The notes under the pieces are model-generated. The model was not told where the DNA came from, made no database searches, and saw only the letters and a list, made by a program, of their open reading frames with translations. 64,000 bases of DNA from Pyropia haitanensis. Taxonomy: Eukaryota > Rhodophyta > Bangiophyceae > Bangiales > Bangiaceae. Location of the stretch: the NCBI GenBank assembly GCA_008729055.1, contig SDUX01000005.1:1-64000 (forward strand), given 5' to 3'. Below, in pieces: positions 54,201 to 64,000 of this stretch; positions within the stretch are counted from its first letter, which is position 1; the number at the start of each line of letters is the position of its first letter. The translations under genes and the position numbers were made by a program.

Positions 54201-54791
54201 TAGGATGTCCCCGACGGCCTCTCTAGAGAGATGATGCTGCACGCTCACCGCATAAAAAACAAGGTCGTGCAAGACGTGGCGGAACTGCTCGACAAGAAGA
54301 AGGACTTGGTTTCTCTGGTCATTGCTAGTGGCAGGCGCCGGGGAGAGGTTGAGTATGTCTCGATCTTCCTCGTCGGCCACGGAGCCATTCTCGGAAATGT
54401 CCAAAAGCTCTCTCTCTTCCTCGTACTCAGCTTCCTCCGCCTCCCCATCAGCAAGGTCTAACACGCCCCCACCCGCCCAGGGACCATCATCCTCATCGGC
54501 CTCGCCACCATCATCTTCCTCCCATACACCGTCAGCACCCCCGACATCTCCAGCCGCCCCTCCCACCGCCGGTAGCCCAGCCTCCACCACAGGCTGCTCC
54601 CTCGTCTCTGCTCCTCGTCCACCGACTCCCGTTCGTTCGCCATCGACAGCACTCTCATCACCGCTTGCGCGTGTAGCAAAAGGTAGCTTGCGACCCATGT
54701 GGACAAAGAATGTTGAACGGCTGACGAGAGCAGGTCCCCTTGCGCCGTCATCGGTGCAGCGCCAGCATCCGCACAGGCGCCTCTCCGACAT
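51278..54791 (-). pseudogene. CACTA/Tnp2-Plavaka-type transposase split by MITE B
   Basis: ATG 54791 opens a cysteine-rich N-terminus (CGCWRCTDD), an acidic linker and the conserved region with ISIDDWYDGSNFG and LSADGFEAWRQQGFQGWPVV. A frameshift near 53640-53690 leads to LESYLDPIAEELNTLAIGV and MPYDCMHLLLLNVAPLLW, typical of Tnp2-type DDE transposases. MITE B (52334-52899) then cuts the gene after KAVDWMFFL. Beyond it ALYDMLMHLVRASRILF continues to a TAA at 52231-52233. SFKSFCREYYTHVYGG and SNVRSCGPIWTY follow to a TGA at 52052-52054, then QFVMKRLIGTLPKLVGSRSN and the C-terminal part to 51278. These enzymes excise and insert DNA transposons. Two nonsense codons, at least one frameshift and an insertion show that this copy is dead. 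Confidence 0.75.
52334..52899 (+). mobile_element. MITE copy B (566 bp) inside transposase gene
   Basis: Same ends and nearly the same sequence as copy A, same direction. TAA target duplication at 52331-52333 and 52900-52902. It interrupts the - strand transposase. Confidence 0.95.
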
Positions 54792-54884
54792 GGCGCAGGG
54801 GGGGGGGGGGCAAGCCGGTGTGAGGGCCAGTGGGGGTGGATGGGGGTCGGCAATCAAAGCGCGGCACAATGGATTGACGACTGA

Positions 54885-55450
54885 GAGCACATCCAGCAAC
54901 GTCGAGACCAACGGTCAAATGATTCATTTCAGCGAACACGTGCGCGCTTCTGGTTGGATGCCCATTTCTGTTGGGGCGTGCCCCAACGGGTCTTGCAGGA
55001 CTTGTGTAGAACGGGGCGCAGACTAGCCGAAAAGGCGGAAGGATGGGTTCACGCCGGTGGGAGAACAAAGACCCAACCCCATTTCTCGAATGTAGCTTCA
55101 AATCGGAATCAGAAAAGCAGCTGGGATGCGAGCCCGCGATCGTCCACAGCCACGTTTCAGTCACCCCATTGGTCCGATTTCGTTTCACAGGTCGCCAACA
55201 GGATGGGGATGGTCCCGCTCGCTCCTCATTCTCACACAAAATGGGGCGCAGGAGAGACCAACCCCATCGTGCGATCTGAATGGGCAGAGTATTTACCAAA
55301 AAATATATGATTCAGATTCGTCATGTATGGCCTGCCGTTGGGGCGTCATGCGGCCATTTATATTGACTGCTGAGCGTTCGAACCCCATCCAGCAAATATG
55401 AGAGCCACGTGTACGTATTCGCGACCATCCTGGCATTGTTGGATGTGCTC
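54885..55450 (-). mobile_element. MITE copy C (566 bp), inverted
   Basis: Reverse orientation of copies A and B. TGA target duplication at 54882-54884 and 55451-55453. It lies 94 bases upstream of the transposase start codon at 54791 and so replaces or moves its promoter. Confidence 0.95.
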
Positions 55451-57284
55451 TGATGGGAGCACCGTTGGCACGCCCACCAGCTGCGTATTTACTTCCTCTC
55501 GGACGCTGCCTCGGACCAGTCTCCGAGAACGGGTTGGTGGAAGGCACCGCCATCATCGCACGACAGCCAATGAGGAGAAAGTGTAAGCCTCCCCTGCCCG
55601 GCCATAACGCCAGGCCGATTGCTAGGACTTTCTGGATCAAGATGGATGGTTCTGGAAGGCTCGCCATTGGACAGTTCTGGAACACTCTTCTGAGCTGCCT
55701 GGATAACAAGCCAGCACTGTCCTGGATATCCTCGGCCCGACTGACGAGCTGGTCGGATCAAAATAGAAGGCACGCGATTGGACAGTTCCTATCGCCTGCC
55801 TGAATAACCAGGCAATCGGCGGGTTATCCAGCTGTGTGCCTGGTTATCCTGCCCGAAATTTCCCGTAGGGCGGCAGCTGCCGCCTCGGCATTGCCGCTGC
55901 CCGGGTCGTCACGGGGGCCTGTCCGCCCATTCGGAGGCGGCGCTCGGACACCCGCCTCACCCGCGCCTTCAGAGGCAGCCACGCCCGTGTCTCCCCGTCC
56001 CGCTTCCGAGTAGCGGCTGCGGCATCCGCGTTTGACACGGTGAGCAGGGGCTACTCGTTGATTTGCTCGTACTGCCTCTGGTCCCTCTGTCCTGCCTGTT
56101 CAACTGTACGGCGACATGCGACTGCCTGTGCTCCCCCCATATTTCCTGTTCAACCGCACGGCCAGATGCCATCGCACTGCGTGCAAAAGAAGACCCCTAG
56201 TGTCTATTCTACTGCACTTGAGCCTCAAATGAGGCGGCCTCGAGCCTCAAATGAGGCTCCCCCCGAATCACCGGAAATCGCCGATTTTGACATGTCAGAC
56301 AAAGAAAAGGCTGTCGGTACCCTCTACAGAAGCCTTCCGCTCTGCCCGCAGCCCCCCCTGGCCACCTCCCCCCGCTTCTCTCCCGCTCTGCACACTCCCC
56401 ACTCCGTCCCCTTCCCTTTGTGCGGCGGGGGCGGGCCGCAGCGGCGGCGGCGGCGGCGGGGGCGGCCGCGGAGGCGGTGGCAAAGACGATGCCGGCCGGA
56501 CCCCGCGGCCGTGAGCGGACTGTGATGGCGCGAGCGCGCCGCTGCGTGCCATTGTCCAAACGGCCACACTCTAGCATCCGCCCACGGGCTCCATCCCCCC
56601 CACCTCCCGTCCCTAAACACTCTCACCCCGTCTCCCGTTTCTTTGAGAAAGTTTCCGGCACTGGTCCTCATTTACTGTTGCAGGCCACCGCTGCGGTCTG
56701 TGCGGCCGTGGCAGCGGCCAAAGCCTCCTCTACTGCTGCCGTACCCACTACTGCTGCAGCTTCGACGGAGGTCGGGTGTGGGGGCTGAGAAATGCTGCTC
56801 GGCAGTGGCGGCAGAGAGAGCAATGGCAGCGGGGGTGGCTGACGCGCATCATGACATAGAAGTGGGATCTCCGTCGTCTGCAGGTCAACCGCGTCGGCCA
56901 TGTATACGGCAGCCATGGATAGAGACGCGCTTCTGGCTCTGCTGCGCGGCGGCTACCGGCAGGCCCGGCTGTGCGCCAGCCGCAGGGCTTGTTCTCTCCT
57001 CCGCGGATTTTTTCCACTGCCGCATAGAGCCACCTACGGGCGGTGGCTGCGGTGGTGGCGATGGGGACGTCGCCGGCGGCAGCAGTGGTGCGGCTGCGGG
57101 AGCGGTGTCTATTCCAGCAGCAGCGGAGAAGGCCGCGGCGGAGTCGTCAAGGACGTCACTGTGACTGGGGACCTCGTCCGAGAACAATCTCAGCAGTCCA
57201 ATTTTATTGTAATTCAAGAATTCCACAGGTTGTGTCTCTGACACGTGTGCATACAAATCACGACTACCACGTACGGTTCTAATT
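55451..57284. other. repeat-rich spacer, no gene recognised
   Basis: At 55637-55720 and 55756-55830 a module with GATCAA(G/A)AT, GATTGGACAGTTC and GCCTGGATAAC occurs twice in diverged form. GGTTATCC words and their complements surround it. CCTGTTCAAC(T/C)G(T/C)ACGGC occurs at about 56094 and 56149. GAGCCTCAAATGAGGC, itself palindromic, occurs twice at 56220-56257. A CGG run lies at 56430-56475. At 56640-57200 there are Ala/Gly-rich frames without a domain. Confidence 0.45.
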
Positions 57285-59587
57285 CTAGTTCTCCACCTCA
57301 TGCACTTCTCGCAGATGCACGTCGAGACAATGGCGCCCCGTCTTGGGGGAGCACAAAAACACTTCCTGCTCATACGTACCCCGACAGCCCGAACATACGA
57401 GACAAGACTTGAACCGCGTGCATACGCGACAACCACGCTGGGCGCGTTGATCTCCATCCGCAGCAGACGGGCCTCGGCGCTTGAGAGTCGGCTCCAGGTG
57501 GATGCCGAGACCGTAGCGAGCGGACACGGCCATGTCGCCGGACGCGGTGCTAGCAGAGACAGTCGTCGACCATCGCGCCCTGATGCCGACGGCGTCAAAA
57601 GTATTGCCGATCAGCTGGGCCGCCAAGTCCTCCTAAAACTGCTTCTGTGTGAGCGAGGCCGTCGCGCCCCGCGCGCCCGTGTAGAGCATCCATGCATCCA
57701 CCGCACACATTCCCAGGAGCGACATGCCCACGCGCTTCGACCAATCATGTGTCACCAGCTTGTGCTCCAGCCTAAGGTCGTCCTGGCGGCAGCGGATGTG
57801 CCTGTCGATCGCAACACAGCACTCGTAGTACTCCTGAACAACACGAGGAAGCTTGACCGTCAAAAGTACCCTTTTGGCTTCCCCGTCTATCTGCCGCCAC
57901 CGGATGCGCTCGTACGGCTCGCCTGGCAGCGTCGTTGACGTGGATGAGATGAAGTACCTGCGCTCGCGGTCCACCCAGACGACCGCCATGAGGTCGACCA
58001 CGCCGTCTGCCGTAGTGTGCGTGTACGATGCGTAGTCCCCTCGAGCGTCCAGCTCCATGGTGGACAGCGCTTGCATTGGGAAGCCCCGCGTCGCCGTTTT
58101 GAGGACGCCCGAAAAGCGCAAGCCCATTTTTCGCAGTTCGATGGCGGCGGGCACGCTAGCAAAGTAGGAGTCCGCGCAGACAACGCGCTGCGCGCCCGCC
58201 CAGGGAGCTGAAAGCTTCTTGAGGACTGCTGCCCCGTGCGGCACGTTGTCGTCATTCGTCATGCCCGCGGCTTTCTGGTGCTCGGCTGACGTCACGACGC
58301 TGAGCTGCAGCATGATGCCGCTTCTCCCACAGACTGCGTTCTGCACCTCGCAGCCATTTTCTGGCTTGCGCTGTATGGTAACGTACATGGGCAGCCCACG
58401 CTGGATCCAGCTCCCGCCAAGCCCGTACCACTTGCACATCGACTCGTCAACACAAAAGTACTCACTTGGAGACACGTGGGCACTTCGATGATCGTTGATG
58501 GAATCGATAAAGTCCGAAATTCATTCCCATCGGTGTTGCTCCGAGTTGACATCACCGCTGCTTTTCTGCTCACTGAACGTCACGCAGGACCACAGGGCAT
58601 CAACGCGCGTACGGGGGAGGCCGGTGCGCTCCCCAAAGCCAGGTGCCACGAGGCACGAGTTACGCGCCTTGGTTGCCCACAGGTCCGCCCGCGCACTAAA
58701 CTCGTACCGAGTAGCCAGGATGATCACACCGAAGAACTTGAGCAGCTCCCCCCTGGTAGTCGGCCGCGAGCCTTGCGCCTCCAACTTGGACGAGGTCAGG
58801 CGGGCCATGCGCGTGAGCTGTGGCTTGGGGAACATGGCCAGGAAGTAGTCGTAGGCAGAGCGCGTCCTTCCGTCACCCACCGAGTCACCGTCCTCGATGA
58901 TGACCTCGCCAGACAAGGTCCGCACCGACCAAGTGCGACGCGCCACGGGACCACCGATGGGTTCCAACACCGACCCCGCATTCCAGGTCACCCCATGAAC
59001 AGTTGCCGTGGCAGGGGTGGCCGCCGGCGCCGCTAACGCCGCCGGGGACGCACTCGACGGAGCCACAGAGGGAGAGGGGGGGGGGGGGTGAGGGCCCGTG
59101 GTGCTTGAGGGCGGGAGAGGGGGGAGGTCGGTGGCCTCACTCGGCAGAGAGATGCTCGACTGAGACTGCTGCGCCGCGCGTGCGCCTCCCCTCACGACGG
59201 AGGGACTTGGACCATGGATGGGCGCGGGGGGGGGCCAGCCTTGACGGTCCCCAAAGTCAGCGTCTTGACCACAGTGCTTGTCTTCACCGTCCACAGCACC
59301 CGTAGATTTGTTTTGCGGCGACCCTCCTTGTGGAAGCCCGCCACGACCTCCTGCACGCGCCCGCCCAGCAGCTTCTCGGATGCCAAGGACCCAAACAGGC
59401 GCGAGCACTCGGCAAAGCTGATCACGTTGGTAGCCTTGGTGTGCACTTCCGCGCCCACATCCAGGCGAGGGTCCTTGCCAGGACCCAGAGAACGTCGGCG
59501 ACGACGGGGGGGGATTGCAGAGGGGGCAACGGTGGCACCGGGGGAGTGGGTAACCGGCCGGGCAAGTCTGCGACACTTTCTGAGCAC
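57285..59587 (-). pseudogene. piggyBac-family transposase with two nonsense codons
   Basis: The core frame runs 59576-57285 with in-frame TGA (58521-58523) and TAG (57633-57635). SAYDYFLAMFPKPQLTRMAR starts the conserved region. CVDESMCKWYGLGGSWIQRG holds the first catalytic Asp and ADSYFASVPAAIELRKMGL the second. The C-terminus has the cysteine-rich DNA-binding domain CRVCTRFKSCLVCSGCRGTY ending with C...H. The N-terminal part with protein-like sequence (TNVISFAECSRLFGSLASEK, KTNLRVLWTVKTSTVVKTL) is in another frame up to a G-run at 59226-59235, so a frameshift there is likely. PiggyBac enzymes cut and paste at TTAA sites without footprint. TTAA-flanked ends were not found. Confidence 0.85.
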
Positions 59588-59822
59588 ATGAGCGTGCTCA
59601 GCGTCATCGTTTTAGTCATCTGAGACCAGGTCGAAAAAAAATTGCATATCTTGCTGAAACGTGTTGTAGCGGTGTATGGCGCCTGGCACCCAGGAGTGCA
59701 TCAGGCGCTGTGACCGCGTGCAACACGAGTCAAGGACCACTCAACAAACTTTTCTGAAGCACTCGCCGTAGACTAAAACGATGACGCTGAGCACGTGTAT
59801 GTGCTCAGAAAGCGTCGCAAAC
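59566..59822. repeat. 52-bp inverted repeat with 153-bp spacer
   Basis: The arm at 59566-59617 (ending GCGTCATCGTTTTAGTC) and the arm at 59771-59822 (beginning GACTAAAACGATGACGC) are about 92% complementary. Each arm contains its own short palindrome CTGAGCAC...GTGCTCAG. The first arm covers the likely start of the piggyBac gene. Confidence 0.85.
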
Positions 59823-61029
59823 GATGGGAAGTGGGTCATATGGGCCCCCAAAATGACCATTCTGGGCAGGTCGCCTCGACTGGCCGTCCAACGCCCCACA
59901 GTGCTCTCATGCACTAAAACCTACATCTGACAGATCTAGACAGTGTAGCCAGTTATCTCCACTGCTTTTTTCACTCTCACCGACACTCTGGGCGCGTCCA
60001 GCTGCGCCATAGTGCCTACAACCGCGCAGCAGTCAGTTAGTCGCCAATGTGCGGGCTCCAGTGTGCTTTCTTTGCGTTTTTACGCCACCGTAGCCACCAG
60101 ATACCTTTCCCTCAGTGTTCAGTGCAAAAAGTAGATCCATAGTGCTCACAACCGCTCGGAGGAGGCGATTATAACGCTTCACCCACCCAGTCTGTGGCTG
60201 TTCCTGTCGGCGGTACGGGTGCACGACGCCAGATGTGTGCACCAACAGATTCAGCGTGATCATGTTACCCTGAAATGATGAGCCCTTCCCACGGTGGGGC
60301 TCTCATGGATGCTATATGCAGGCCCATACTGAGCAACTGATGACACCAAAACGGAGAGGTGGCGCTTTCCCGCGCTGTCTACACAAGCGGTTGCGTTCTG
60401 CTGGGGCATAGACCGTCAGGGATGATTAAAATGTCATAGCGAGCCGTGTTTTCACCGTCACAGGCGCCCCTGAGCTGCGGAACCCAGGAGGGATGGTGCA
60501 CGCATTGTGTCTGTCTATGGGGTCGTTGGGGGTTCTGCTCTAGCAGACGCCTGTAGGCGCGCACTCAAAACTGAATAGAACAAGTAAAAAAGGCTTGTGT
60601 ATCTACCCGGCCTGCTGGGTGGCCGGGGAATGGTGAAGCGGGCGACAGGGCGGGGTGGAGGGCGGCGTCGGACGCCGCCGCTTCAGCCGCTTGTGTCCCA
60701 GCAGTCGCGCGAGTCGCTGACCAGGTTACTCGCCATGTCAAGTATTGTAATCGTCTGTCCAGCAATGATGAATTCGGGATGCACTCCTCAGGTTGCACGG
60801 CTGAGATCGTGTGACAGCCTATCACATGAGACGAATGGCGCATTTTATTCCCTAGATATGCGACGAGATGTGAGCCAAGTCGCGGATATACGTATTGTTC
60901 TCAGTTGAATAATCGCTATTGCACATTTTACTCACAAATACCTCCTCGTTCAACCTGGGTTGCTGGTCACCAGTTGTCTTGCCGTTCGCTCCCCCTTCCC
61001 CCCCACCATCGTCGTCTGGCCCTGTCGTC
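59823..61029. other. spacer without recognised gene
   Basis: Even composition, many stops on both strands. No domain-bearing frame and no repeat beyond short words. Confidence 0.5.
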
Positions 61030-62850
61030 CAACCCTTCGCCGCGAGTTGACGGAGGGGGGCGGCAGCCCGTGGCGCCGGCGGCAGCCGGCCGCGGCGCAG
61101 ACGGGGGGGGGGACGGCAGTCCGCAACGGCATGAGGGGGGTGCGGTAACACGCGACGGCCGCACCCGGCCGCCCCAACCGGCGGCGGCAGCCAGCCGCGG
61201 CAGAGGCCACGGAAAGAGAGGGCAGCCCGCGGCGGCGGTGGCAGTCGGCCGCGGCGGAGGCCGGGGGGGGAGGGCGGCAGCCAGCAGCGGCAGCGCCGGG
61301 CCGCCACAACCAGCGTCAGAGGCGGCGGCTGACCACGGCGGCGGCGGCCGCCGGCCGCGGCGGCGTCCGGGGGGGAAGCTGCAGAGCGCGGCAGGGGCGC
61401 CAGACCCCCCTGACCGACGGGGGCAGTGGCGGTGGAGGGCGGCGGCGGCGGCCGCCGCCTCTGCCACGATGGTAGCGTCGGCAGGGAGGGGCAGCCGTGA
61501 CGGGCGGCGGCAGCCGTCGCCGTGGCGGAGGCAGCGGCGGTAGAAAACGGTGGCGGCGGCCGTCGCGGCCGCCGCAATGACTACGGCGGCCGCGGCCGCG
61601 GGCGCTGCGGTGGCGGGCGGCGACGGCCGCTGCCGCCACGGGGGCAGCGGCGGGAGGGGGCGACGGCGGCGGCGGGGGCAGCAGCGACAGTGGGCGGCGG
61701 CGGCCGCCACGACGACGGGGACAGAGGTGGAAGGTGGCCGCGGCGGCCGCTGCCGCGATGCCGGCGGCGGCAGAGGGCGGCAGCGGCCACGGGGGCAGCG
61801 GTGGCAGGCGGCGGCGGCCGCTGCCGCGCAGACGCAGCGGTGGCGGGTGGCGGCGGCCGCATGGGCAGCGGTAGTGAGAAGCGGCCGCCGCCGCAGCCGC
61901 GGGGGCAGCGGTGGCGGGGGGCGGCGGTGGCCGCCGCCGCCACGTCCGCGATGGCGGCGGCCGCCGCGACCGCGCCGCGGCCGCGGGGGAAGCGATGGCG
62001 GGCGGTAGCGGCCGCTACCGCGGCGGGCAAAGCGGCCGCTGAGGGCGGCGGCGGCGGCCGGTGCCGCCGCGGCGGGCGTGGCGGCGTCGGCGGCCGCGGG
62101 CGGCGGCGGGCGGCAGTGGCGGCGGCGGGGCCAGCGATGGCAGCGGCGGCGGGGGGCGACAGCGGCGGCCGGCGCCGCTATGGCGGGCGCAGCGGCGGCG
62201 ACCGACAGCGGCGGCGGCCGGCGCCGCCGCCGCGGGAGCAGTGGCGGAGGCCGGCGGCGGCGGCAGCCGGCGCCGCCACGGCGGGAGCAGCGGCGGCGGC
62301 CGGCGGGGGCAGCGGCGGCGGCCGGCGGCGGCAGCGGCGGCAGCGACCGCGGCGGCGGAGAAGCAGGGGTAGCGGCGGCGGGGAGGGGCGGCGGCGGCGG
62401 CCCCCGCCGCCGCGGGAGCAGCGGCGGCCGCCGCCACCGCCGCGGGAGCAGCGGCGGCACGGAGCGGCGGCGGCAGCTAGCGCCGCCGCGGCGGCGGCGG
62501 CGGCGGCGGGCGGCGTGGGCAGCGACGGCGGCCGCAGCGGCGGCGGCGGGGCAGCAAGAGCAGCGGCGGAGGGGGGCGGCGGCGGCAGCCGGCGCGGCCG
62601 CGGCGGGAGCAGCGGCGGCGGTCGGCCGAGTCAGCGACCGCAGCCGCCGCAGCGGCAGGGGCAGCGGGGGCAGCGTCGGCGGGGGGCGGCGGCGGCGGTC
62701 GCCGCTGCCGCGGCGGGGGCACCGGTTACGGGGGCAGCCGTGACGGGGAGCGCTGGCGCCGACCGCGACGGCGACCGCGGCGGCGGGGGCAGCGGTTGCG
62801 GGTGGCGGTGGCTGCCGCGGCCGCCGCGGGGGGGCAGCGGCGATATGGGG
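61030..62850. repeat. 1.8-kb CGG/CCG low-complexity block
   Basis: Almost continuous GCGGCGGCGGCC-type sequence with CAGCGG and GGGGGCAGCGG interruptions. Open frames exist on both strands in all phases (over 600 residues on -), a direct result of the absence of A/T-containing stop codons. Translations are only Pro/Ala/Arg or Gly. Confidence 0.95.
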
Positions 62851-62935
62851 CTGCACATGGCGCGCTCTTTCGCGGACGCACTGTCATCGCGGCCCAGAGG
62901 GCCACATGGCGCGATTTTCGCGGACGCACTGTAGT
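62850..62935. repeat. direct repeat CACATGGCGCG...CGGACGCACTGT
   Basis: CACATGGCGCG(C)TCTTTCGCGGACGCACTGT (from about 62855) is followed by a second copy (from about 62902), two 30-base copies separated by CATCGCGGCCCAGAGGGC. They mark the right edge of the CGG block. Confidence 0.85.
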
Positions 62936-63648
62936 CGAACTGGGCGCGGCTAGAATCCTTCGTTCGAAGTGACCTTGGGTGTGCTACTTTCTTGTTTTGT
63001 GCTGCGCTCTCAGGCGCCGTCGCGGGTGCGCGGGCGTGCTGAGGAGCGCTGAGGAGCCAGCATCCAGCCCCACCATGTGAAAATTTCACAGGGTGGACCT
63101 ACATCTCGTTTCCTGTATGGGGCAGACGGCCGTCGATCTAGACTGCCAGGCCGCTGCCTCGAACGCCCCTTCACTACCCAGCCCTTGTCAGGACCTCGGC
63201 GATAGGGAGTAAAGAGGGGTCCGATCTGGCAGCCCCGTCCAAGACAGGCACGCCGCCGCCTCTTTTAACGGCCCGGCGGACGAGGCCCTACCAACGGTCG
63301 GCGGCTTTGAGCATCCAAACGCGCCCCCGCACCCTGCCGCGCCGCGCCACCTGTTGTGGCCCGTGTGCGGTGCGGAAGGCAAACTGGACACGGCGCTGGC
63401 TGCCATCGACGATCAAATAGATGACTCCTAGTCAAAACCCCCCCCCGTTCAAGGTTGCGTGAGGGTATCCTAACGCTCCTATTGTCACGTCGAGACGCAC
63501 GGCCAACCTCGTCGGAGCGCAACACTCGGTGCAGTTGCTGCCGTCCGCTTCGTACGTGCCGCCCGCAGCCCAGCTAGTCCGCAGTCCATTCGTTGCACCC
63601 CTATCCTTTGTCAGCCGGCGACGTCTCTGCTTTCCAGCTCGTGTACCG
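62936..63648. other. spacer upstream of last gene
   Basis: A short + strand frame at 63250-63429 (ALPTVGGFEHPNAPPHPAAP, GKLDTALAAIDDQIDDS) ends with TAG. It may be a fragment of a real exon, but nothing supports it further. AAAATTTCACA at 63080-63090 is AT-rich. Confidence 0.3.
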
Positions 63649-64000
63649 ATGGACGGTCCATCTCCGTACCCCTTCCCAGACGGACGCGGCTTCATGCGTT
63701 CGGGGGCGACCTTCTATTGCTCACCAGCTGTCCTGGCGGCGGGCGTGGCAATCGTTTTGACGACAGCTACGGTCACCGCGGTCGCTGCCGCTGCCGCACA
63801 AGGTGACTCCGACCACGGAGGTATCATCCCCTTCCCTGAGCCTCCCAAAGAGGTGGCTCACCTGGGGGGCTTTCACACGATTTCCGCCCTCGCCTGCGAT
63901 CCCCGCCGCCCGACGGTCTCGGCAGATGGCCGCCGCGGTGTGACAGTGCGCCTGCCCGGCACAACCGCGCCGGTATGGTTGGCCCGCGGAAACCTAACGT
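63649..64000 (+). CDS. partial gene start, membrane or secreted protein
   Basis: ATG 63649 opens a frame still open at the window edge (117 residues). It begins MDGPSPYPFPDGRGFMRSG, then has a hydrophobic segment (SPAVLAAGVAIVLTTATVTA) followed by small residues (AAAAAQGD). This could be a signal anchor or a late signal peptide, with cleavage after AAAAAQ. After it comes IIPFPEPPKEVAHLGGFHTI and PGTTAPVWLARGN, probably lumenal or extracellular. Another ATG 15 codons on (MRSGATFYC) would give a more typical signal peptide. No family recognised. Only the N-terminus is in view. Confidence 0.5.
   Translation, partial: MDGPSPYPFPDGRGFMRSGATFYCSPAVLAAGVAIVLTTATVTAVAAAAAQGDSDHGGIIPFPEPPKEVAHLGGFHTISALACDPRRPTVSADGRRGVTVRLPGTTAPVWLARGNLT

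Noticed and set aside
3690..57635. Nuclear genetic code with UAG as glutamine
   Set aside because: TAG also sits at natural ends of frames (for example 5064-5066 and the end of the piggyBac cysteine-rich domain), and C-to-T decay explains the internal ones. Left as something to test.
60967..62934. Very long open frames on both strands (over 600 and 460 residues)
   Set aside because: They are translations of a CGG/CCG block that lacks stop codons in any frame. Residues are almost only Pro, Ala, Arg or Gly.

Overview
This is a GC-rich eukaryotic nuclear window. Evidence: LTR retrotransposons, DNA transposons, spliceosomal-type introns, TATA-like promoters, long CCG and homopolymer tracts, and no operons or Shine-Dalgarno-spaced genes. 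An alga is likely. A bangiophyte red alga (Porphyra/Pyropia type) is my best guess from base composition and repeat style, but no sequence here fixes the taxon. Nearly everything recognisable is a transposable element or a decayed copy of one. Confident single-copy host genes are few. I saw no rRNA, tRNA or CRISPR array.

1-8.9 kb: the 3' part of a Ty3/gypsy chromovirus on the + strand. Gag has a zinc knuckle. Pol has protease, RT, RNase H, integrase, a chromodomain and then an unusual C-terminal domain like the DIRS/phage N6-adenine-methyltransferase (Dam) fold. It meets an intact 986-residue ORF on the - strand head to tail, and beyond that lies a run of six perfect hairpins. 9.3-17.1 kb: broken host-like genes on the - strand (a lipoxygenase-like C-terminus, a glutamine-rich protein with a PIN/NYN-like nuclease domain, an alanine/proline-rich protein, a cationic amino acid transporter), with CCG tracts, a 310-bp tandem duplication and a 67-bp minisatellite.

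18-30 kb: an unrecognised multi-exon gene on +, a relic Tnp2-type transposase on -, a diverged solo LTR, a C-rich minisatellite and a two-exon gene for a Gly/Ala-rich, partly collagen-like protein. 30.8-40.8 kb: decayed - strand genes, including a SET-domain-like protein and a second Tnp2/Plavaka-type transposase, with an unrecognised + strand gene between them.

40.8-48.7 kb: a nearly complete gypsy element on the - strand with two 863-bp LTRs, separate gag and pol frames, a primer-binding-like site and a polypurine tract. Its leader holds a small hAT-like element carrying a BED-finger exon. 48.9-55.5 kb: three near-identical 565-566 bp MITEs with intact TNA target duplications. One splits a Tnp2-type transposase gene and another sits just upstream of it. 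57.3-59.6 kb: a piggyBac-family transposase with nonsense codons, next to a 52-bp inverted repeat. 61.0-62.9 kb: almost pure CGG/CCG repeat. The final 350 bases open a gene that runs off the window.

The genes do not form one pathway. They record nested transposon insertions: hAT-like element into gypsy leader, MITE into Tnp2 transposase, microsatellite growth inside an LTR.
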